Source: an uncultured Eubacteriales bacterium (lineage in GTDB: Bacteria > Bacillota > Clostridia > Lachnospirales > CAG-274). Taken from it: a stretch of DNA of 15,445 nucleotides. Shown piece after piece: positions 1-6,212 of this stretch. The stretch spans positions 1 through 15,445 of the forward strand of contig CABUWB010000014.1 in NCBI GenBank assembly GCA_902495025.1, in the 5' to 3' direction. Numbering within the stretch: position 1 is the stretch's first letter; every line of letters begins with the position of its first letter. Both the position numbers and the translations under genes were made by a program. The notes under the pieces were generated by a model that was not told the origin of the DNA, searched no databases, and saw only the letters and a list, made by a program, of their open reading frames with translations.

Positions 1-135
1 AGGGATAACAAGAGTGTCGAGCGTAGCGAGGCACGGGTTGTTACTTCCTTGGTGGGTACGTCAGTACCCCAGCAAGATGAAATGCACGCAGTGTATTTCA
101 TCTTATCGGTGTGTTGCGCCAGCGACACATCGATA
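1..135. repeat. Array of four contiguous hairpins (extragenic structured element)
   Basis: Four inverted repeats tile this stretch with almost no gap. Hairpin 1 pairs 1-11 with 38-49 (11 pairs, one bulge at 44) and holds an inner stem 14-18/30-34. Hairpin 2 pairs GGGTAC at 54-59 with GTACCC at 64-69 around a 4-base loop. Hairpin 3 pairs 74-87 with 91-104 (14 pairs, one G-T) around a 3-base loop. Hairpin 4 pairs 104-117 with 122-135 (14 pairs, wobbles at 109/130 and 115/124) around loop GCCA. No run of T follows any hairpin, so they are not simple intrinsic terminators, and no reading frame is supported here. The array may continue left of the window. A REP/MITE-like extragenic repeat or a structured RNA are both possible; the class is not identified. 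Confidence 0.75.
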
Positions 136-362
136 AACTCTAATTTATAAATTACACCTAAATTTATATGTATAAACACGCTAAAATAAGGGCATTGTAA
201 ATTTTAACAAAAAATTTTCGTCATTTTTGCGACAAATCAAGATGTACGTACAAATTTTTGCAAAAATTATTTGAAAAAAGCCCTTAGATATGCAGTTTTG
301 CTGGGCTTGGGGCGGTTTTATGCAAAATTAATTATTTATTACAAAACTTTTAATTTTTAATA
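136..362. other. AT-rich intergenic stretch with palindromes, no gene
   Basis: No open frame with a ribosome binding site is visible. The stretch holds a perfect 16-base palindrome AATTTTTGCAAAAATT (253-268), the palindrome TACGTA (245-250), and a 7-base inverted repeat TAAGGGC/GCCCTTA (187-193 and 280-286) enclosing them. TTTTATGCAAAAT at 316-328 recurs upstream of the scaffoldin at 6021-6033. These are candidate operator or bending sequences upstream of the esterase promoter; none matches a site I can name. Confidence 0.5.
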
Positions 363-390
363 TTGATTTTATGATAACTTGTGTTATAAT
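363..390 (+). promoter_or_regulatory. Sigma-A-type promoter of the dockerin esterase gene
   Basis: The -35 candidate TTGATT lies at 363-368 and a perfect -10 TATAAT at 385-390, spacing 16. TG at 382-383, one base before the -10, makes it an extended -10. Transcription would begin near 397, just ahead of the leader hairpin at 401-461. Confidence 0.7.
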
Positions 391-400
391 ATATTTGAGC

Positions 401-461
401 GTCGTATAATTTTAACAAAAAAATGCTGTGCATTAAATGTTAAATGGGCAAATTTTACGAC
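401..461 (+). promoter_or_regulatory. Three-tier hairpin in the esterase mRNA leader
   Basis: The leader folds into nested stems. The outer stem pairs 401-412 with 450-461 (11 of 12, T-T mismatch at 407/455). The middle stem pairs TAACA 413-417 with TGTTA 438-442. The inner stem pairs AATGC 422-426 with GCATT 430-434 around a 3-base loop. It would start within a few bases of the predicted 5' end and end 12 bases before the AAAGGAGG ribosome binding site at 474-481. It leaves that site free, so mRNA stabilisation or protein binding is more likely than direct occlusion (inference). No T run follows it. Confidence 0.6.
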
Positions 462-488
462 AAACATATTCAAAAAGGAGGAATATTA

Positions 489-3400
489 ATGAAGAAAAGT
501 TCAAGACGAGCTTTAAGCCGCTTACTTGCAAGCGTTATGCTGATATCTTCCATCTTTGGCACAACGTATGTAAACGGTGCCGATACAAGCGTTAAGGCAC
601 TTGCAGAAAGCACAACAAGCGGCGGCGCATTGGATCCGTCAACAAGCGGCGGTGCTCTTGGCACACCTGTTGCAGGCAAGACATACACCGCAACTTTCTC
701 AGGCTCCGGTGTGGCATCTGGTACTTTAGTAGGCGGTACTACATACGCAGATGATACAATTATGATTGTATCTCCTGATAACAAGGCATATTTCCATGAC
801 GACAGCCATGGTCTTGCTCTTGCAAACGGCGACCAGATTCAGGTTGCAGTTGCAGGCAACGCTGATGTTACACTTGGCCTTTGCCAGTACGGCAACGGTG
901 TCGAGTACGTTGTAACAGACGCTGCAGGCAATACAGTGGGCACAATTGCCGCTAAGGGTACAACAGACGGCGAGTTGGCTACATTATCCTACACAGGTGA
1001 TGCAACAACTCTTACATTAACATTAGCATCAAACGGTGAGGCTTATCTCCACAGCGTAAGCGTTGCTAACGCAGCACTTCCTGTAGGCGAGGCTGAAAAC
1101 TTTGAGTTATGGCTTGATGACATCGCATACGATGTTGAGTCAGTTGACGCTGCAACAGGCGAAACTGTTATTACAAAGACTATCGACCAGCAGACTATCA
1201 TGTATAAGGATAGTGCTCTTAGCTTAGTTGGTAATAAGGACGGCACAACAGGCGAACTTAAGAAGTTTACTCCTGAGTGGGGCAATGGTCAGAACATTGT
1301 AAGAGCAGGCAAGACTGTTAACGGTTACAAGGCAGGCCCTAGAAATGCAACCGCTAACGATATTGCAACCATCCCTGTATTTGGTGATGGTACAGCAATC
1401 GTATTCTCACCTGCAGCAACAGGTACATTCAACGCTTACATTGCATCTACATCATTCTTAAGAGTATGGGATTTTGATGCAGCAACAGGCGAGCGTTACG
1501 GCTATACAGACTCAGGCGTAGCAGTTGAGTCTTACGCATTCAAGGCACAGGCAGGTCATACCTACGTTCTTTCAACAACAGGTAAGACAAACAACATGGT
1601 ATACTGCGGCTTCGAGTACATCATTGATGAGCCTACAACAGTAGCTTTCAGCTTAAACAACATCGATGCTAAGGAAAGCAGTATTCCTACACTTGAGGTT
1701 TCCTTAACAGATGCAGCTCTCGGCAAGGTTGAGGCTACAGTTACAGTAAACACAACAGAGCTTACACTTGCTAAGGGTCATACCTACAAGTTAAGCACAA
1801 ACGACGGCGGAGTTAGGGCTACCGTAAATGGCAGCGACAGCTTCAAGGCAACAGGCGATGCAGTTGTTATCGACCTTTACGATATTCCTGACCAGACACT
1901 TACAGGTGAAATCACAGGTACTCCTGAGGGCACTGTAAGCGAGCTTACATTTACAAACCAGTTAAACGGTACTGCTTATACAGCTACTATCACAGGCAGC
2001 ACATATTCATGTGTAATGAAGCCTGGTGAATACAACACAACAGTTGTTACAAATAACGGCGGTGTTACATACGACCATGTATCAGTTGTACAGGGTGCTG
2101 AAAACACAAACGAGGTTTGGGTTGAGGTTCCTGTTGATGATGGTTCAAAGAACTATGACTTACCTACAGAGGTTTCAGCTAACGCAACTGATTTAACACT
2201 CAATGGTATTACAGCTAACAACTCTACTTCTGTAAAGGGTGTTGCAGGCAGCAGCATTGTTGTTCCTGTATCAGGTGTTCAGAAGGTTACAGTTGCAGGT
2301 TGGTATGCAGGTACTTGGGATATTAACGGTCAGAACCCTGTTACCACAAACAGCGGTGCAAGTGCATCTGCTCCTACAACCAACAGCTACATTACAGACG
2401 GTACAGAAACATCTGTAACTGTTAACATCACAGGTGAGGGTGCTAACTACCTTTACTGGATTAAGGTTGAGAACTGCGTAGCATTTACATCAGAGATTAA
2501 CGTTCCTGAGGACTACGCTACATTAAACGAGGCTGACGACGCTATCAACGCAATGGTTGGCAGACCTGATGGTGAAGATGGTCGTGTTACTATCAACCTT
2601 AATACTGACCTTGAGGAGCAGGTTACATTTGACGCTCCTTACGTTACATTAAACGGTAACGGCCATGAGCTTACATGGTACTATGGTGTAGGTACATTCT
2701 ACTACTCAATTGATAAGTCAACAGGTCTTTACAGTGAAAGACTTTTCAGAGATAAGTATTCAGCAGCTGAAGGCGACGGTAACCTTTGGGGCGGCGTTGC
2801 TATCATCAGAGGCGACCACTTTATCGCTGAGAACACAACATTTAAGAATACTTATAACTACTACGTAACAGATAAGGAAGCTGCCGATGTTGCTTATACA
2901 GTAGGCGGTATCCCTATGAGAACTAAGGACACTGACGTTACCAAGTACGTTTCCAAGGAAAGGTCAAACGCATTCTACATTGCAGCTGACGACATCGAGG
3001 TTTACAGATGTAACATTCTTTCCTCACAGGATACACTTGGCAGAAACGGTTCCGCTAACAACGGCTACCACACATACTTCAAGGATTGTGTAATCGGTGG
3101 TAACACTGACTACATCTGCGGTGAGTTTACAGCTATCTTTGATAACTGCGACCTCCAGTGGAAGACCTTTAAGGATGATGCAACAAACAACGGTAAGATT
3201 GGTTTCATTACCGCACCTAAGACATCTCCATACATCTTCAGAAACTGTACAGTAACTACTGACGGCGTTGGTACAGACGTTGCTGGTACTTACGGCAGAA
3301 CATGGGGTAAGGAGTCTAACGCAATCTTTATCAATACTGAAACTAACGGCTACATTAAGTCCGAAGGTTGGGGCGAGATGAGCAGCGGCGAGCTCGCAAC

Positions 3401-5906
3401 AGCTAAGTTCCAGGAATTTAACAACACAAGCAAGGGCGAGGCTTTTGCTTCAACAGTTGGTACAGTATTAAGTGATGCTGACGCTGCTGTTATGACATCT
3501 GATGATGTTATCGATGCTTATCTTGCTGGCTGGACACCTGTTCACTACAGCTATGAAACACGCTTTACAGGTCTTTGGGGCGATGCTGATATGAGTGGTC
3601 TGCTTACAGCAAACGACGCATCAGCAGTACTTGCTTACGTACTTAACCCTGCACTTGCAGACAGCGATTATTATGATTTCAGAGGCTGCGACGTTGATGA
3701 CAACGGCGAAATTACAGCAGCTGACGCTTCTATGATTCTCCAGAAGGTTCTTGATTCAGAGTACACATTCCCTGCAGAGCCTACTACAGAGTCAACAACA
3801 GAGGCACTGCCTATTGATGAGGCAGCTAACTACGTTCCTGCTGACAAGGCAGAAAACTCTCTTGCAAAGGCAGTTGTATACAACGGCGTTGACGCACAGA
3901 TTGTTGCTATGCAGGCTATGAAGTACACTGTAAACTTAGATGGTTCTACAACAGTAATCGGCAACAACTCATATCCTGGTTACGCAGCAACCACAAGCGT
4001 AAATACACCTATGACAGTTGACGGCGTTTTAGCTACTGGCTGGCGTGTTGCTTATGCTGTTACAGCTAAGAACGATGTTAAGGTAAACGTTGATGTTAAG
4101 GTAAACAATGGCAAGGGTGTATATCTTACAACACAGGAGCCTGTTGAAAATGGAACTATAACATCAGTTGCAAGCTTTGAGAACACAGCTGATGATACGT
4201 TTACTACAATTTCCGCAAGCATTAAGGCTGGCGAAACATTATATGTAATTGGTAAGGGTACAAACTTACCTATCTATGCTGTAAGATTTGGCGAGGACCA
4301 GACTACAACAGAGGATACAACAGAAACAACTACAGCTGGCGAGCCTATCAACGTTTTCGTTGTTGGTGATTCAACAGCATGCAACTATGCAGCAACAGCT
4401 GACACAAACTACTACTATAAAAGAGTAGGTTTCGGCGACAAGATTGCTGACTATGCTACAAGCAATGTAACAGTAGTAAACCTTGCTTTATCAGGCCGTT
4501 CTTCAAAGAGCTTTACAAGTGAGGCTAACTACACAACATTAAAGAATGACATTAAGGCTGGCGATATCTTACTTATTGCTTTTGGTCATAACGACGAAAA
4601 GTCAGATGATTCAACAAGATATACTTCTCCAAACGGTGTATGGGATTCTGCAACAGGTACATACACAGCAGGCAGCTTTAAGGAATCTCTTTATACAAAC
4701 TATGTTAAGCTTGCACAGGACGCAGGCGCAACACCAATCGTTTGCTCTCCTATCGTAAGAAGAACAGACAGCGGTACATGGTCAGAAAGCCAGCTCCACA
4801 AGGCTAACGGCGGCGACTATGCTGCAGATGCAAAGGCTCTTGCAGAAGAGCAGAACATTGGCTTTATCGATTTAACAGCTCTTACACAGGCTAAGTATGA
4901 TGAGTTAACACCTGCTAAGAGCGTTAACCTTCACGCTTGGACAAATTCCAAGAGCACAAGTGTTGACAATACACACTTAAACAACTACGGCGCTAAGGAG
5001 GTTGCTTACTTAATCGCAACTAATCCTACTGCTGAGTTAGCTCCTTATATCGCAGCTAACCCTGTAGAGCCTACAGAGAAGGACTTAGTTGTTAACCCTG
5101 ATTATGTTGAGTCAAGTGCTGACGACTTAACAGGCGACGAGCTTAACAGCCTTCTCTGGACAACAACTTCTCCTTGGAGAGGTACAGTATTTGGCGACAT
5201 CGGTGGACAGGGCAAGTTAAATGGCCTTGCAGCTGATGGCGTTACAACTGACCCAACTACACTTGCTGATGCTAACGGCGACGGCGTTCCTAACTTCTTA
5301 ATTACTGAGAACAGCGACGGCAGCGTTAGAATTAAGGCAGGTACTCCTAATACAGACGATACTGCATTAGAGAGCTTTGGTAAGATTGCAGGTACATCTG
5401 ACGGTTTAGCTATGTACTATCAGCCTGTTGATGTACAGCAGAATTTCTCTATCAGCGCTAAGGCTCACGTTACTAACGTAGCTAAGAACAATAACCAGAC
5501 AGCTTTTGGTGCTATTGTTGCTGATAAGGTTTTAGTTGATGTAAACAACAAGATTACTATTTCTAACTACGTTGCAGCTTCTCCATTAAAGATGCAGGCA
5601 ACAGTAGGTACAGCTGATGCTACAACAGGTGCAAACATTGTTGCATGGGCTGGTTATGCAAGAATTGCAGATACATTAACACAGGGCGCAGCTACTCTTG
5701 ATACACAGGAGGCTCTTCCAAAGGGCGGCGACGTAATCGATGTTAAGATTACTAAGCTTGGCAACAAGTACACTGTTGAGTACGGCGGTCAGACTTCCGA
5801 GTTTACTGTTGATATGACAGGTACTGTATATGTTGGTGTATTCGCTGCAAGATGTGCAGACGTTACATTTACTGACATCGTTTACAATAACGAGGTTGTA
5901 GAGTAA
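489..5906 (+). CDS. Secreted dockerin-bearing CE8 pectin methylesterase / CE12 rhamnogalacturonan acetylesterase
   Basis: A 1805-residue extracellular enzyme that should remove methyl esters from homogalacturonan and acetyl groups from rhamnogalacturonan. The start at 489 follows AAAGGAGG (474-481) and begins a clear signal peptide; the in-frame ATG at 444 only adds 15 residues in front of it. Order: signal peptide (1 to about 37), beta-rich accessory modules (about 58-196, 200-381, 382-660), CE8 domain (about 670-1010), type I dockerin (1028-1095; two Ca-loops with TAND and TAAD), short Thr linker, accessory module (about 1110-1270), TTTE linker, CE12 SGNH esterase (about 1288-1530), C-terminal beta module (about 1535-1805). 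CE8 shows QDTL with D848, GNTDYICG with D874, and GRTW with R937. CE12 shows GDST with S1295, GHND (1366-1369) and DNTHL with D1493 and H1496. Lysine is almost always AAG, suggesting high expression. The families are clear; substrate detail is inferred. Confidence 0.92.
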   Translation: MKKSSRRALSRLLASVMLISSIFGTTYVNGADTSVKALAESTTSGGALDPSTSGGALGTPVAGKTYTATFSGSGVASGTLVGGTTYADDTIMIVSPDNKAYFHDDSHGLALANGDQIQVAVAGNADVTLGLCQYGNGVEYVVTDAAGNTVGTIAAKGTTDGELATLSYTGDATTLTLTLASNGEAYLHSVSVANAALPVGEAENFELWLDDIAYDVESVDAATGETVITKTIDQQTIMYKDSALSLVGNKDGTTGELKKFTPEWGNGQNIVRAGKTVNGYKAGPRNATANDIATIPVFGDGTAIVFSPAATGTFNAYIASTSFLRVWDFDAATGERYGYTDSGVAVESYAFKAQAGHTYVLSTTGKTNNMVYCGFEYIIDEPTTVAFSLNNIDAKESSIPTLEVSLTDAALGKVEATVTVNTTELTLAKGHTYKLSTNDGGVRATVNGSDSFKATGDAVVIDLYDIPDQTLTGEITGTPEGTVSELTFTNQLNGTAYTATITGSTYSCVMKPGEYNTTVVTNNGGVTYDHVSVVQGAENTNEVWVEVPVDDGSKNYDLPTEVSANATDLTLNGITANNSTSVKGVAGSSIVVPVSGVQKVTVAGWYAGTWDINGQNPVTTNSGASASAPTTNSYITDGTETSVTVNITGEGANYLYWIKVENCVAFTSEINVPEDYATLNEADDAINAMVGRPDGEDGRVTINLNTDLEEQVTFDAPYVTLNGNGHELTWYYGVGTFYYSIDKSTGLYSERLFRDKYSAAEGDGNLWGGVAIIRGDHFIAENTTFKNTYNYYVTDKEAADVAYTVGGIPMRTKDTDVTKYVSKERSNAFYIAADDIEVYRCNILSSQDTLGRNGSANNGYHTYFKDCVIGGNTDYICGEFTAIFDNCDLQWKTFKDDATNNGKIGFITAPKTSPYIFRNCTVTTDGVGTDVAGTYGRTWGKESNAIFINTETNGYIKSEGWGEMSSGELATAKFQEFNNTSKGEAFASTVGTVLSDADAAVMTSDDVIDAYLAGWTPVHYSYETRFTGLWGDADMSGLLTANDASAVLAYVLNPALADSDYYDFRGCDVDDNGEITAADASMILQKVLDSEYTFPAEPTTESTTEALPIDEAANYVPADKAENSLAKAVVYNGVDAQIVAMQAMKYTVNLDGSTTVIGNNSYPGYAATTSVNTPMTVDGVLATGWRVAYAVTAKNDVKVNVDVKVNNGKGVYLTTQEPVENGTITSVASFENTADDTFTTISASIKAGETLYVIGKGTNLPIYAVRFGEDQTTTEDTTETTTAGEPINVFVVGDSTACNYAATADTNYYYKRVGFGDKIADYATSNVTVVNLALSGRSSKSFTSEANYTTLKNDIKAGDILLIAFGHNDEKSDDSTRYTSPNGVWDSATGTYTAGSFKESLYTNYVKLAQDAGATPIVCSPIVRRTDSGTWSESQLHKANGGDYAADAKALAEEQNIGFIDLTALTQAKYDELTPAKSVNLHAWTNSKSTSVDNTHLNNYGAKEVAYLIATNPTAELAPYIAANPVEPTEKDLVVNPDYVESSADDLTGDELNSLLWTTTSPWRGTVFGDIGGQGKLNGLAADGVTTDPTTLADANGDGVPNFLITENSDGSVRIKAGTPNTDDTALESFGKIAGTSDGLAMYYQPVDVQQNFSISAKAHVTNVAKNNNQTAFGAIVADKVLVDVNNKITISNYVAASPLKMQATVGTADATTGANIVAWAGYARIADTLTQGAATLDTQEALPKGGDVIDVKITKLGNKYTVEYGGQTSEFTVDMTGTVYVGVFAARCADVTFTDIVYNNEVVE

Positions 5907-5940
5907 TAAAAACTAAATAAATCCTTCTAAGGGTTGATAA

Positions 5941-5971
5941 AAGGGGTGCTGCTTTTGCAGCGCCCTTTTTT
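5941..5971 (+). terminator. Intrinsic terminator of the esterase gene
   Basis: Stem 44-52/57-65 of this block (5944-5952 with 5957-5965, one T-G wobble, extendable by A-T and G-T pairs), loop TTTT, then six T at 5966-5971. It separates the esterase transcript from the scaffoldin, which has its own promoter. Confidence 0.9.
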
Positions 5972-6075
5972 GGAAACAGCAGGGGAATACAAAAATTATT
6001 GACTATTTTTTAATGTCAAATTTTATGCAAAATAACCAAAAATTAAATTTGAATAATTAATTTGTTGGTAGGATA

Positions 6076-6104
6076 TTGAAAAAAATTTCAAACTATTATA
6101 TAAT
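6076..6104 (+). promoter_or_regulatory. Sigma-A promoter of the scaffoldin gene
   Basis: TTGAAA at 6076-6081 and TATAAT at 6099-6104 with 17-base spacing, a near-consensus vegetative promoter. The same hexamers and spacing occur before the surface-protein gene at 13987-14015. Transcription should begin near 6111, giving a leader of about 100 bases. Confidence 0.8.
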
Positions 6105-6110
6105 TAAGTC

Positions 6111-6212
6111 AAATCCTATGGAGGTGAATAGGGGTATTGTGTGATTTTGCAAAGGTTACCTCATTCTTCACCTTACGGATACCTATTTCAATTTAAAAAA
6201 GGAGGAAGTAAA
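6111..6212 (+). promoter_or_regulatory. Scaffoldin mRNA leader with competing inverted repeats and an extra Shine-Dalgarno
   Basis: AGGTGAA (6122-6128) can pair with TTCACCT (6167-6173). AATAGG plus TAT (6127-6137, GG bulged) can instead pair with ATACCTATT (6179-6187). The pairs cross, so they cannot form together in a simple fold. A full GGAGG at 6120-6124 has no obvious large gene behind it; the best candidate is a 19-codon frame opening with TTG at 6137 and stopping with TAA at 6194-6196, directly before the real ribosome binding site. A regulatory role is inference only. Confidence 0.3.

Noticed and set aside
1..135. Terminator cluster of an upstream gene
   Set aside because: None of the hairpins is followed by a T run and four abutting hairpins are not needed for termination; kept as an unexplained structured element.
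444..488. Alternative ATG start of the esterase at 444
   Set aside because: It has no ribosome binding site, overlaps the leader hairpin and would place 15 polar residues before the signal peptide; 489 follows AAAGGAGG.
6118..6144. Eight-codon frame from ATG at 6118 in the scaffoldin leader
   Set aside because: It has no Shine-Dalgarno sequence and is too short to judge; the 19-codon frame behind GGAGG is the better candidate.
6141..6212. GTG start of the scaffoldin at 6141
   Set aside because: The nearest GGAGG is 16 bases away and the added 24 residues hide the signal peptide; TTG at 6213 has an ideal ribosome binding site.
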